From NCBI GenBank assembly GCA_003342895.1, contig PTFA01000024.1, positions 3,485,052 through 3,549,051 on the forward strand: DNA of 64,000 nucleotides. Direction: 5' to 3'. Within the stretch, counting starts at the first letter, position 1, and every line of letters begins with the position of its first letter. A model generated the notes under the pieces. The model searched no databases, was not told the DNA's origin, and was given only the letters and a program-made list of their open reading frames with translations. The DNA comes from Casuarius casuarius. Lineage: Eukaryota > Chordata > Aves > Casuariiformes > Casuariidae. Positions 1 through 13,209 of this stretch are shown piece after piece. The translations under genes and the position numbers were made by a program.

Positions 1-3000
1 AAGGACATTCAGTGGCACAATAGGTATGCTGTGATGTGCAGAAAAGAATCTGACAAAACAGGGACTCTGTGTTTCAGGTGCTTTCCAGGCATGTTTCTAA
101 GGTTATTTTGGCCTATGGTTCCAACCAGTTCAGGAACACTGACTTCGCATCAACCAGGACTCTGGGAAATACTAACAATATTAACTTCTAAGAACATGGC
201 TCCCAGGGGAGTTGGAATCCAGAAAGAAGTTTGTCGAACCAAACCATTTCCACAAGGTAAAAAATATTAGTAAGTACTGATGGAAAAAAATCACAAGAGT
301 TCTCTGGAGATGCTGTGCCTTCAGGAATGAGGAAGGTGCTTGACTGCTGGGCTACCATCTTTTGACAGAGTGAAGCACATGCTTCCACTTGTACCTGTCA
401 GTACTATCTAGCAAAAGTTGCGACATGACACAGCGCTGCAACATCCCAGCTCAATTCCTCAGTTATTTTAGGCAGACCAATTATGTTGCCTTCCCTCAAG
501 TCAAAGTTCTCTGAGACCAGCCAGGCCAACCCCTTCCTTTTTCAGGGTTTCCAAAACCTTTTTACAGCACTTTTCATTCACCCTCTGCCACAGCCCCAAT
601 GACTAGGACCAGCCACACTGCCTGAAAAATGCTTGAGGAATTTCCTACTCTAGACTTGGGTCTCTGTCCATGCACCAAAATCCTCCTTTCCTCAAGCCCA
701 GTTTCTTACCCCAATACATTCTATCAGAAGGGTGTTTCTGAACAGCTCATCTCTTCAAGCTCTTCTTGAGCAAGTTACTAGTATTCCTTTTCAATCTGCT
801 GTGGGTAACACACATCTGTGGCAGGAAGGCTATAGTCCATCTTGTTTAGTGAACCTTGCTTGAATCCCTCATTCATCTAAGAGCCATACCTTGGAACGAA
901 GTTGACTGGCCCCATATCCACATTACTTATAAAATGGATGGACTTCCAGATCATGTGGCCTCCCTTTTACAAGAGTATGTTTTTTTTATTTCTGTGAAGT
1001 CAGTCCTTCCTCGCTAGGTTTCACAGCATCTACATTCTCCAGATTTTTTTTTCTCTTAGAGCAAATACCTCTGAAGAGAATCTCTGTTAAAAATAGATCC
1101 AGAGGTGGGCAGAGTACTTTGCTGGGACTACAACAGTCTGGACAGCTTTGGGTGATTCTCATTTTCCTTAAATCTCTACGACACTAATGGGGTGTGTGTA
1201 TGTATATATGAACGAGTCTCATACAGCTGTACAATCATACATATAATACACTCAGTATCATTCTGCCAGAAGGGCAGTCTGGCACCTTGAAAACCAGCAC
1301 TCAATCTAAGAGTAGCTCCTCCAAATTTTTATTCAATTTTAAAAAATATCAACCTTCAGCTTTCCAAATACGTACTAATTGTGGACAAACTGTAAGCAGG
1401 CAGTACAAAGATTATAGCCTTTGCAAATTTCTAAATGACACTTTTTTTTTTCCTGGCAGTGGCCACCATTATATGATGCAAATTGTCCCATGCAGGCGGA
1501 AACAGCTTAAGGCTGGTGCAATTCAGCATCTTAGGAGGCAAATCTCATAGAAATGAAAATCATTCTTCACAGTGTTTACAATTATAGGTATTTCTAGCTT
1601 GTCTTGTCACAGAAAAGAATCTTCCTGTCTACGACTCTACATCTCACACCAATGTTAAAGAACATTTCTAGAGGTTCCAAATAATACCTCCGTGTCTAGC
1701 TTTTGAAAGTCCAAGTCCAGCAAGACTAAGGCTCTTGTAATCCTGTCCACTGCTTGGTTATACATTGAAATGAAATCTCTGAGTTGAACTGCCTGTGCAG
1801 AAAGTCATTAGTTAACACAGCTTGAGCTACCATAAAGAAAAGAGAGAAGAAGAAAAATAATTTAATTACTAGTAGTTTCTCCACTTATATCTACAATGGC
1901 ATTTCAAAATTACTCTGAATTTTCTCATCAAGACCCACTGTTCTACTAACCTGTTTTTCCCTTGGTGATGATAAGTGGAGATAGATTTTGCTACAACACA
2001 GACCTGTGTTGATCATTATTCCACAGTAGGGAGCCAGCTCAGAATTTCTAGCTTACTTAAGTCATTTACTTTCACAATTTTTCACCCTGTCTCACTGAGT
2101 AGCCACTTTACCTTCTCTGTTCTTAAAAGAGATTTATTCTGCCATGGATTTTCCTTGTTTAATCCCTTTGACAGCTTTCCTTATTAAATTCCAGTCTCTC
2201 AAGTAAAATAGGCTTCTAGCACTAGTTCTGGAGAGGGGCCTGCAACTGTTCTCAAGTTCAAACTTGAATCATCTGCAGTCTTCCCTAAAGGTAATAAGTC
2301 TGCATTGAAATTATTAATAGTAATAAAATAATGCACCCATTCTGCAAATAACTCAGAGTGGATTGTTTAGTAATTTCAAGCCATTCAGGACGAATTAATT
2401 CCTTTACTGAGCAATGTCTTTACTTAGTAATTAAATCACTAATTAAATATTTTACTAAGTAAATTAAGTACTGGGTAATTTATCTGCTCACTAATGTTGT
2501 TACTGGGTAATCTGGGAAATCTTCCCAAGCAAGTAATTGAAGGAACATGTGACCCATTTAAATTGTTCCCTCCAGCAAATAGTTTATATAGTAATTGTAT
2601 TGTAGCAATAATTTTGAAATTATATCCCCAGAAGACCACATAGGCAGGTTGCACATTGAGCCTGCAAACTCAAATTTTCTTGTCATACCATAAAAATGTA
2701 CGAAATTGACCTGAATGGCTTCTACCAAATTAAAAGTTTATTAGCCCATAACTTGAAAGTCACTGCTGAAATTTCTATATATAAGACAATGGTGATGGAG
2801 GAATGCTATTTGACCCATTCTCACTGTCCTTTGATATCCTGTAAAGCCTTTAATGCAGCTGAGTCAATGCTTTGTTGAACTGGGACCTTAACCATGACAT
2901 AATGAATCTAGGTGTCATTCTTGTTTCAATGAGAATGAAAGCTATTTACTTGTCAGACCAGTCCAAAGGGTATATTGACACTGTTGGGAAAGCTGGAGTG

Positions 3001-3429
3001 TAAGCCAGCTATCAAAATGTGTCCATTGCACATTTAGCAAACAAGCATATGCTAGAAGGGAGGCTTAGCTCAATACTGGAGTCAACCTAAAGTACGTTTG
3101 GTGCCTTAGCATGGCCTTGTTTCTCTTGTTCATGAATTTGCATGAATCAAGTACTGATGGATCTATAGTGTTTTGATTCAGCACACAGATTCAGAGGTAA
3201 GCCAAAATGCTTATATATTTTACAGGATATTTATGCTCACTGTATTGTTTGTCTCTCCCATGTGAGTTTCAAAAATTCACAATTTCAACATTTTGCATCT
3301 AAACTACAGGTAAGCTGTTACTGATTTAAGCCAGCAGTATAGATGGAAGGCATGAAGGCATGAGACTCACAGTGAAGTTTCCAGTAGGAGCACTTCAAAA
3401 CTTTATTTCCCATTTGCTGAAGTCATTAC
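1..3429. other. Non-genic AT-rich stretch
   Basis: I see no convincing exon, RNA gene or recognisable transposon here. Reading frames on both strands are short and lack coding character or paired splice sites. Content is ordinary AT-rich vertebrate intergenic or intronic sequence with small T-runs. Confidence 0.5.
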
Positions 3430-3619
3430 CTCTCCAATGATGTTTATGGGGTCATTTCTATACTTAATATTATCAGCCCTTATGTGTGGCATTTTCTGTG
3501 ACAAAAGGAATATTCTTCCATTTTGCATCATCACTTTTTCCTTGCCTAGCACAGAAGCTTTTCTATGGGATTTCATTCTGCTTGTTGTATTGAACTCTGT
3601 TGGGCTCATTTTGCAAAGT
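3430..3619 (-). other. Candidate internal exon of unknown gene
   Basis: On the minus strand a pyrimidine-rich acceptor (ttctgttctcag) is followed by 190 nt with one frame open throughout (one leading base plus 63 codons), ending at a good donor (GGAGAG|gtaatg). The translation is rich in Lys, Met, Asn and Ser and includes SHRKASVLGKEKV and KMPHIRADNIKYRND. I recognise no family. The kelch gene upstream on the same strand ends with its own stop at 16817, so this would belong to another transcript. It may be chance. Confidence 0.2.
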
Positions 3620-6600
3620 CTGAGAACAGAAGAGTGGGAGGACTGGTCTCTTAGCCACAGAGCTTTGCCAGTCTTAGGGTCTGCCTTGCAGATATCTAGG
3701 TGGGAGCAAATACAGATATATTAACTCCCTCTGAGTCACCTCTGCAGCTGCTACTGAACAGTCATAGATGGATGCCAGCCAATAATAGTTCAAGTCCTGT
3801 AGGAGTCATGTTGCCAGAGGGTAGGGAAGCAGAAAAGGAGCAGTTACTGCTGCATCTCCTGTTCTCAATACAGAAATTCTCTCCACAGGTCCTTGAGGGT
3901 TTTACTGAAGAAAAAATTCTCTTCCCTTATGTGCTTTCTGAATAGCATGCAAGTTCTGACCCATGAGTGTTTCTCCTGTGATTCTTTTTCTCTCTTAAGC
4001 AGAGACTTCTATATAAAATGTGCACTTCATAAACAAAAAAATAAAACCCAGCTCTGAAAACCTAAACAAATAAGAAAGTGTATCTGCAGAGAAGCCATTT
4101 TGTATTTGCCCTGAGGCATAATAAGATACGAATCATGCCCAGGTGATCCAGGAAACCTGTCTTTCTTCCTTGCAATACACCTGAGGGTTAATGTCATACA
4201 GAACGAAACACATCCAGTATTTCACCCCATCTTGCTTTACTTTCAGGTGACAGTTCATTTCCTCAATCCACAGCTCCAGTAAGAGAAAGAAAGCAAACGT
4301 CTAGTTCTATTGATGACAAGGTGAGATGCTTACTGCTATCGCAGGTAGGGTGTCTGTCCTTGTGGAGAGTGTTGATTCTGTTAATTCGTATTTCACTTTT
4401 GGGATTTAAGTGGGAGGAAACTTATGCACCAACACACCAACACACACACACGACTGCTATTTAACAAATTTCAAACAAAGAGAAAATGGCTCAACTGAGA
4501 ATGAATGCTGCTCTTCCTTCTTTTATTCTGAAAATTTGATTTACTTAGAGGAAATTCAAGTTCGCAGCTACAGAGTTGCTAGTTATATTTGGGTGAAATG
4601 AATAAAGCACTGGCAAATTAGCAACATTATTTGAGAACGTGAACTTACAGCATTGCATTCCATTTTCTTTCTTACAATGAATCCAATGTCGATGATTTCT
4701 ATTTTATGTCACCATGATAACCCTAATTACTAATCCCAGGAGTTACTATCATTACCCTGCTTATTTCACCAAACTAGTCCCACTAGGGACTAAGTTCTCT
4801 AGGGTTGAAAACTGTGGGAATGTGAAAACTGAATCTCTGTGAAAATTAACCATGTTTTCAAATGATGTAAATTTGTACATAGCAATAAAAATCAGTTGTA
4901 TTGATATATGAAGAAATTCCAAGTACGTGGTCACTCCCCAAAAAACCTTGCAGAAGACCTAAGAGTAAGACATCATCTTTCTTCTCGCTCCGCCTGGTTT
5001 AATCTTCAAGCTGGAGGAGTACTGCTTTGCTAAACAATCCCTGTCAAGACTACCTGAGGCTTCTGAAGGGGTTTTTGACCGAAGTCACCAATTCAGCTGC
5101 TGTATCGAAATCTGACTGGGCTAATGAATGAGGACTTTCAGCTACTGCAGCTCGCAGTCTGGCACATTAACAGACTGAATTGTTGATTTGTGTTAATACG
5201 TGAACTGAGTTGTCTTAGCAAGTGAACTGCAGAACAACATCCTTGCTACAGACACTGCTCTCTTGGACAGAAAGGCAGAGTGGACAGCTTGCATGGATGA
5301 CCAAAAATGGTGATGTGCATCATCTGGTTGCTTTCCAAGCATGTGATGGCACTAGGAAGAAGGTAGAAAATTCTTCCAGACTGGCATATGCTCACAGCTC
5401 TGTAAAATCACAGATCTATCCCTGCATTTTTCATATACTTCTGCCACTTGGAAGTAGAGACATCTCATGCTCTAACTCCATGTTTTCTGTCACCTATATG
5501 GATGGACTGGAAGCTGTTTTTTCACCTTCCTTTCCCTCTGTTCTTTTTTTTTTGTTTTTGTTTTCTTTTCAGAACTCCCTAGAATAGCATTTTCTTTTCC
5601 TGATTTTTAGGAAGAGATGAAATATCAAATAAGTGTTTGCCCTTGTTCCTTGGCCATCATCAAAGAAAAGATGGAAAACCAATGGCCTTCAAATACTTTC
5701 AAGGAGCAACCAAAGGTCAGCCTGGTGCAACCCTTTTTTCTCCCTGACGTAACAACTGATTAGACAAACATGCTGATTTTGTTTTTTCAGTAATCTAGTG
5801 ATGATGGTAAGCCTGAGGGGAGGGCAGCTGAAAGCAGAGAGAGGAGCAAGATGGAAAAGAGAGAGAAGAGTGGAAACTTTCATATTAAGGACTTGCATCT
5901 AAATATCAGCCTATTATCTCACGGTCATTAAAAGCTGATCTCTGCTAGCAAGAGAAACTACTTATCTGTCTGTGCTGCTATATTTCTCACTGAAATGTTA
6001 GCAATAATTAGAGATGGGCCAGAATCATAGATGATTTATGTAGAGAAAATATTTTACTGCCCACATGTACCAGCTCAGTCAGAGTAACAAAATTGCAAGT
6101 GTTCATCTCGCCCTTACTCCCCATTAAGCGAAAGAATGAAACAATGCCAAAATATAAGCGTACCTGCTCCTTACTCCTTGGATTCCAAACCCTGAGGAAA
6201 TCTCCTTCATTACTTAAATTAAGTTACACGTTTTCCTTTGGTACATTAATGCAATTTACAAACAAGGACTAATAGAGCAAGAAATGAAATGTATCAAGAA
6301 AAGTTTTTATAAGGGGAACTTTTTTACCCCTTTACAAACTAACTGGGCTAGAATTATATAATTACAATAGCATTGGTAGATGCTCTATCTATAATATAGA
6401 GAGCTTTTGTAGCTCTCTATGTAAGTAATAAGTATTCATTAGCAAGGTACGTTTCAAAATGGTCAGATGTTCACAATGACAAATCACATACTTAAAGATC
6501 ATTTGGAAGCTTCAGATAGCTTAGAATATGAGTGCCAGCTTTGTTAGTGGGTTAGATGGCAGAATGAATATTAAACAATTTTTCTCCAAAGATCATCCTG

Positions 6601-9600
6601 GACATTTACTCACATGTCAATGTTGTTAAGGTGTTGATACAAACTCCCTGGGACAGAGGCTGTCCCCATTTCTCTGCAAAAGACATTATATAACTATACT
6701 CTAACCCTACCTGGGTCATACATTTGCTCCTGTAACATAAATATTGACTAATAATAATAGCTGTCATTCTAGCTGTTTCAGCAATTGCTTCTCAATATCA
6801 ATATGTTCCATGAGCTGATGAACTCTTGAAACTTCTTTCCTCTCCCACTTTTCATTTCCTTTTAGTTTACTCAACAGTTGTAAATATTTCTACCTTGGTG
6901 TAAGATTTTCAGAGGAATGGGAAACAGCTGACTCTGTTATCCATTTATTTATGCTCCAGCCTGGCTTAGTCTTCGTATGTACTTTGTGGTAGGAAAGGTG
7001 TGAACATTGGGAATTCTCTGTACCTGCAACATGGTATTGAACCTTGATATATATACACATGGCTCAATGCATACTATAACCCATTTAAAACTGGGAATTG
7101 AGTGCCAGAACTACTATTGCAAGGTGCGAAGTCATTTGCATTTAGTATCTATTAGTCCACCCACAGTATTTGGGCACCTACTTAATGTCCATATGATATT
7201 TCTGATATACACAAGTTGAAGAATATTCCTTTTTTCATGTCTGGTTTGGCATTGCTTCTGAGTTTAAATTTTCCCAGTGTTCTATATGTGTGCTTATTCC
7301 TTTTGGAAACAGAGTGCTTGTAAATTTGGTCAAAGCTCAAATCCATTTGAAAGTTGAGCAGTGTGTAAAGTAAGCATAATGAAGATGTGCTTTTAACAGC
7401 ATATCATCATTCTGTCCACAGTTTGTAGTTTCATCTGTTTGCATTAAACAGTGCACCAACTACTGTTATTCATTTTGATACTACTCTACCTCCAGGAGAT
7501 ATCCATGATTCATTTTTGTGCCTACATTGACATCCATGACAAAGACAAAAATACTGACTTTCTTGGTGTGGATAAGTGCAGGTTTTCAGTTATTTTCAAT
7601 CTGTCTTAAATATATCATAGATACTTTGCATGTTACAACTAGCCCTACTCTTTTAAGACAGAGTATATCCTGGATGATTTCACATAAGCTTCTTCCGTGT
7701 ATGAAGAACCAACAAAGGGTAACTAAGTTTGAATGCTGCACACTCTTCGGTTCAAGTTCTTGCTTTGGAATTCCGTTTTGAAAACACAGTCAGGAAGAAT
7801 ACTGACCTTGGTCCAAACAGTTCATTGTGGCCTTCATTATACTCCTCCAGCTTGAGAGCTCACCCACAGGCTTCCAGTCTTCTCTCCAGCAGCTGCACCA
7901 AAACTCTGTAACTTTGACAGGAGATACTCCTAACTGAGTCCCAGAATATAATGAGTATGAGGTTCCAATTGATTTCTAACTTCAGAAAGACTTGTGGAAA
8001 TACATTCTAGGATGAAAAGCAAGAGAAATGATACAGCGATGAAGAGATGCTAACAGGAAATGGATCACTCAGAGCGCAAGTCCCTTCCACCTAGCTGTTT
8101 CTTCCTGTGGAGTGTAAGGTTCTTAAACATTTACTCATCTCTAAAAAGAACAAGCCCCTATAAGGAAATACCCATCAATGCAGGCACAGATGGCCAGATA
8201 TCATCTTCCACAATAAAAGACCTGCCACCAGAATAGGAGAGTTGCTCACATCACTGGAAAAAAACTCTTAAATCTTGAGAGGAGAGCTGGAGTCTGATAG
8301 AAGACAGAGCTATGCTTCAGGGAAAAGGAGAACCATAGCCTGCTCAGAGGTCTGGAGTGGTATGTTATAAATGGTCCAGAGCTCTGAATATCAGCTTATA
8401 CACTGCTGCTGTACTTGTGGAGATATTCTTATCAGTAATTGTAAAGCAGGACTGTGGAGGTGCATGCCAGTAAAATGGTCTGTAAATGCAGAGGGCAAAG
8501 AAAGCTGGAGCATGTTTCTGTGCTGATATCCAGGAGGTGGAATGATGCAATGACATTTCATTACAGTTGTGGAAATTGCTCACTCCTTAATATGCAGTTT
8601 TAGGCTAGAAATACAGTAGATACATATTACTGGGACGTTAGTGACTATGCTCTGTAATTCACAAAATGAGCACTGTAGTGTTTAATGATTCACTCAGCCT
8701 TTTATAGATGAGATAGAGAAATTATTCTCTAAGATATTTGAATGCCCTTTGAAATATCATGAATTAAAATCAATCCACCATTACAAGTGATCCAAAGCCA
8801 TTGATTATATACCTGTGTGTTTACAGCCAAAATATTAATATTGCTGTGTTCATTCCAGGAATTATTACAAAGTGGAGAGAGAGTTGTTGTTTTTAAAGCT
8901 GTTTTACATTTGCATTAAATTGTTTCCTGCTGTATTCCTGCTCTATAGATCAATGACAGCCAACAGCTAGAGGAGTGACAGCAGAAACTGATTCATTAAA
9001 GCTGAACATGTTATTGAAGTCAAATTCTACTTGTACAGACTCAAAACTTAGCAACCTAAGAAGAGCTGAAAGCAAAAGGAGTCCAGTAATGATTTTAAAA
9101 GGTTAATATTAAAGAGGCAAATTTTTGTTGGACAGCCCTTTTTTGATCTTTCCTATATCTGGAAGTAAGTAGACTTGTTCCCAATTAAAGAGCTACAAAA
9201 AGAATAGTAAATTATTGATATTTTTGCTTTACTGGAACTGCTTGACTGTTTGAGGATAATCTTATCATTTTTAAATTGCCGTGCTACTATTTTAAAATGC
9301 TCTTACACTGAAATCAGTCAGGCTTTAGTACATTGTATATTACAATCACAGGAAACATCTTCTCCCTATGAATGCTTGTTGCAGCCAGTAAGACCATGTG
9401 CAGTGGCTCTGTAGCACCAATTCAGCAGAACACTTAGGTACATAAAAGCACACCTAAACTTATCTATGTTCTTATGTCTTGCTTAGTTCCATAAGACTAA
9501 AGTATATGTTTAAGAACTTACCGAATTATGGATCCTATTATTAAAGGAGGGTTCTCATTAAGTTTTAGCCTGCCTAGAGCACTGAGAAAACATGGTCATT

Positions 9601-10892
9601 CAAAGCAAGAGCAAACAATAGCCAGAAGACAAAGTCTATCAGCTTCACAAATTCTGTAAAGTTCTGAATAGGCTGCAGTCAGTAAGAGTCTTTTAGTTTT
9701 GTCTTTGGTTAACTTACAGCTTTTGGCACAAGCAGAGAAATCTTGTCTGTGAACTTCCGTGGCATCACTGCCTTCATACAGAGTTAATGCCCACAGTGGT
9801 TTGAATTAATCTTCCCTTTGAGATGTTTTTATCACTGATGATTTTCTCTTGTTAGGGTCCCAAACTGAGGTCCTATTTTTGATTCTTCTGAACAATGTTA
9901 TAAAGAGGACAGAATGATTGAAAAGCTGACACATCAGATCCAGTGCGTCTTATACTGTGACTGGTCAGTTGGTATCCAAGTAGTGCACTGCATCTACTCT
10001 TTCTAAAACACCTCCAGGTTCTCAGCAGAAGGGTGGGGAACAATGCAAACAACAACAGTTGCTTTTCGTCAGGCTTCAATATTGTTATACAACAATTTTA
10101 ATGTTCTGCAGACTAAATGGGACCCTCTGAAGGTTTTCTTGACTTACGGTAAAGCATTTCAAGCCAAAGCTGCACTTCCCATGTTTCCTTCATAGACTTC
10201 ATTAAGGAGGCCGACCACACTTTTACTGAGAGACTCAGCAGTGCCTTTTCCAGCTCTTTTAAATCAAGTGCTAAATATGGAGAGCAGAACTGGAGGCTTG
10301 AGTTCCCTTCCTGATAGCTCTTGTGACATGACAGGCATTTTTATGGACTTCCAAACAGAAAAACTAGGCAAAAATATATGTGTTGATCTTTTACTGTTCC
10401 AGGTGGCTAGGACATTGCTAAGCTTTCCACTTGATAAGAAACTGAAACCGCAATTCATTCACTATTACTTTTCTTGGAAGGTACCAAGAGTGAAGGTCTT
10501 AGAAGATATTCCAAACAAATTTTTTTCAATCAAGAAGTGAAGGGAATTTTATTATCCTCATGGACCTAACTTTCATCAGTCCATAGTCATGACTTGTTCT
10601 AGGATTCAGCTCAAGGTATAAGTATTCTGCTGTTTCAGCTGGAAATCTAGATAAATACCTTGGGTTCTATTTCCTGATTTGTCTGGGTTCTTTTTCTTCC
10701 TTTTTCATTTGTCCTATTTGTTATAATGTGGTTCAAGACCACTCTCAAGTTAAGGTCTACAATTTTTAAAAAGTCCTTCTCATCACTACCATGATTGGGG
10801 CCTTTACTTTCCCCCTTCAGGTCAGAAGATCTTCTTTGGGAATCTTTTTTGTTTCTGGCTGGTGGTGCACTCTTTGCATTTACTTCTTTTAG
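3620..10892. other. Non-genic stretch with small simple repeats
   Basis: No exon that I can support. It contains a short CA run near 4440-4453 and a perfect 10-bp stem hairpin at 6396-6420. Several 60-120 codon open frames here look like random AT-rich frames: no motif, no paired splice sites, biased composition. Confidence 0.5.
6396..6420. repeat. 10-bp perfect inverted repeat
   Basis: ATAGAGAGCT and AGCTCTCTAT flank TTTGT. It forms a perfect hairpin with a 5-nt loop in otherwise featureless sequence. Confidence 0.55.
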
Positions 10893-11021
10893 CTAGAGAT
10901 GAACAAGGCAGGGCTTCAGAAAGGGAAGCCGTTTTGTGTAGATATATTCTGTCAAGATCACTGGGGTTAGATCTCAACAGGAACAGAGAGCCTAACAAGT
11001 CCCAGGAACTTTTGAGATCAG
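10893..11021 (+). other. Splice-flanked open segment, unknown
   Basis: A short pyrimidine-rich acceptor (acttcttttag) precedes 129 nt that stay open in one frame and end at GATCAG|gtaagaag. The translated stretch is charged (RDEQGRASEREAV, LNRNREPNKSQELL) and the phase would be symmetrical. I recognise no family and see no partner exon with certainty. It could be a noncoding RNA exon or a chance combination. Confidence 0.15.
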
Positions 11022-12018
11022 GTAAGAAGTGTGGCCCTTTTGTGAAACAGATTCAGAATATTTCTTATATTTATTCAGCCATTCTTCAGCTGTTCAGCCC
11101 GTACTTATTCAGCCACTTCTTTTGGGGCCACCAACCTCTCTCACCAAAATCTGTTCACAACTTGAATCTATCAATCAGCTTCAAGCTCATTTACACACAC
11201 ACACTTGAGGTCGATGTGTGCTTCTGAGCCTGATTTGGGATGCTGCAGATCTATCCACAATCACATTCTGTATAAAGCATCTACTTCTAGTATGAATTAT
11301 GGCCTGAGATGAGAGATTGAGTCAGTCTTTTACTGCCTAGCCACAGTGTTGTCTTTCTGAAACTGTAAAAAGTATTACCGCAGAGTTTAGTATAAGACAG
11401 AAGTAGAGAGAAGACAAAGATATCAACCAATTAGCTCAATGTTAACGATAACTTAAGAATTTAACAAATGCAATGTTAACTTACTAGGTTGTCTATCAGA
11501 AAGGTTTATAAGTTTCATTGACGTTTTATCATTGAGTTCTTCTTCATTCATTCTACCAAAGATACAAAGCTAGGAATTTGAATAAAGCAAAAGACTGCAG
11601 TGCAAATCAGCAAAATATGTCAAGAGCCTATAATTATAAAAACATGTGAGTTAGTTTGTTGATACCTTTCCGTATTACGTACTATACTTTTATATAACAT
11701 TGTTTCAATGTATTATGATCAAACCCACATGACAATTACTCAATGCCTAATTATACCACAGCCTTGGAACATGAAGAAGAATGTTTAAGACTGAGATATT
11801 GTCTGCCCTGTTCCAAAGGTGCAAAGGAACAACTTGATCTGTTCTATGCAAAAGGAGGTATGGGAGATGTGTCCAGTCTCTGCACCCTGTTCGACTCTTG
11901 GTCATACAACATTTCTGTGTGCAGCTTGTAGGGTAAAAGAAGTCTTACATCTACTAGAGGGCTGTCTCTATTTGGCAGGGCCTCAGAGCAGTAGAACAGT
12001 GGAGTAAACACTAAGTGA

Positions 12019-12465
12019 CAAAATGGATGTCATCTTGAAGTACAGAATACAGTGCCAAATGACTATGAAAAACCGGTCAGGAATTACAGGCAGCACTGTG
12101 AAAAAGAATGTAGATACACCAAACAAATTTTGTATTTTCTGGGCAGTATGAGAAATGAAGCAAGCAGAGGTACTAAAAAAACCACAAATGACAAAGTACT
12201 GCAAAAATGTGAAGAAGTGCTCCAGGAAAAAACTTCTGAAATGTAAAAACTGCATCAGCTACAAGTGGAAGAGATAATAAAAGCTCAGACACACTTAGTA
12301 AAAGTCTCTCTTACTAGATAGCAAAAAAAGATATTGCTGGGATATGGAGAGAAGATGAAGCAAATCCTGTGTGGTGCAGGCCTTGCCAAGTGCTCATTTC
12401 CTGCCAGGACAGGAGAAGGATGGCAGTGTTTGGAATCTGATAGCAAATTTCAAGAGTGGAAATAG
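12019..12465 (+). pseudogene. Decayed coding stretch, helical protein
   Basis: One frame runs for 147 codons from 12022 with only two stops (TAA at 12244-12246, TAG at 12319-12321) before the TAG at 12463. The translation has natural-protein character: TNDKVLQKCEEVLQEKTSEM, then KLHQLQVEEIIKAQ, then LLGYGEKMKQILCGAGLAKC, suggesting amphipathic helices. Both stops lie one substitution from Lys, Gln or Glu codons. A donor-like gtaagt lies at 12471 and an acceptor-like tctatttggcag at about 11980. I do not recognise the parent gene. A chance open frame in AT-rich DNA is the alternative. Confidence 0.35.
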
Positions 12466-13029
12466 TGCTGGTAAGTCAGAAGCCTTGCTGACCCCTCTTC
12501 CTACTAATAAAATTTATTTCAGATTCTGTAAGTTACTGATAAACTGTGGTTTGCAGTGTTAAATAGTACCATTAAACTGCCATCAGTTCCATTTTTAAAA
12601 CACTATAAATTAATAAGGTTTGATAGGAAAACAGAAACTGAAGTGTAGATAATGACAGAGAGTAGATAGTGAGTAGACAGTGTATATGTAAGAACTGAAG
12701 AGACTGCTGAGCTGTGTATTGCTTGCATACATACAAATTGCATGCAGAACACATAAATCAGAAAGGCCAACAGTTTGTTGTGACCAAGGGTGAGCAGAAG
12801 GCTTATTCCAACATTGTTTTCACTTACATGGCAATGAAGAACAAATGCCACATGTCTGTGTCTACAAGCAGAAGGAATTCCTATGTGAAGTGGCATCTTC
12901 CATTTTATCTTTGCTGTAAAACAACAATAGAAAAAAACAAACACAAAAGAAAAGAAATACACTGCCTGTAGATTAAGAGACATACCTCTGCAGCAGACTA
13001 CATCCTAGTGCTCTTCGTATTACAAATGA

Positions 13030-13209
13030 ATAATGAAACGTTTGCAAGTCTACAACATTTGTAGAATTATAGGACTTGCCAAGGAAAGAATCGCAGCAAT
13101 GAAAGCTACAGAAAAAGAAAAAATCAGGATTCTGCGTAATCTTCTAATCACAGAAAAGAAGGTTTTGTCAGGCAGATATCCTTCATTCTTCCAGACAGTG
13201 AAAGCTTGA
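13030..13209 (+). pseudogene. Second piece of decayed coding stretch
   Basis: A 59-codon open frame with coding-like composition. It includes GLAKERIAAMKATEKEKIRIL followed by RNLLITEKK and ends in TGA. It has the same modulo-3 register as the 12.0-kb piece, separated by about 560 nt that contain stops. It may be a further part of the same dead gene or of a processed copy. Family not recognised. Confidence 0.3.

Noticed and set aside
5222..5587. 121-codon plus-strand frame
   Set aside because: Ends in a T-run derived Phe/Leu stretch, no motif and no conserved feature visible.
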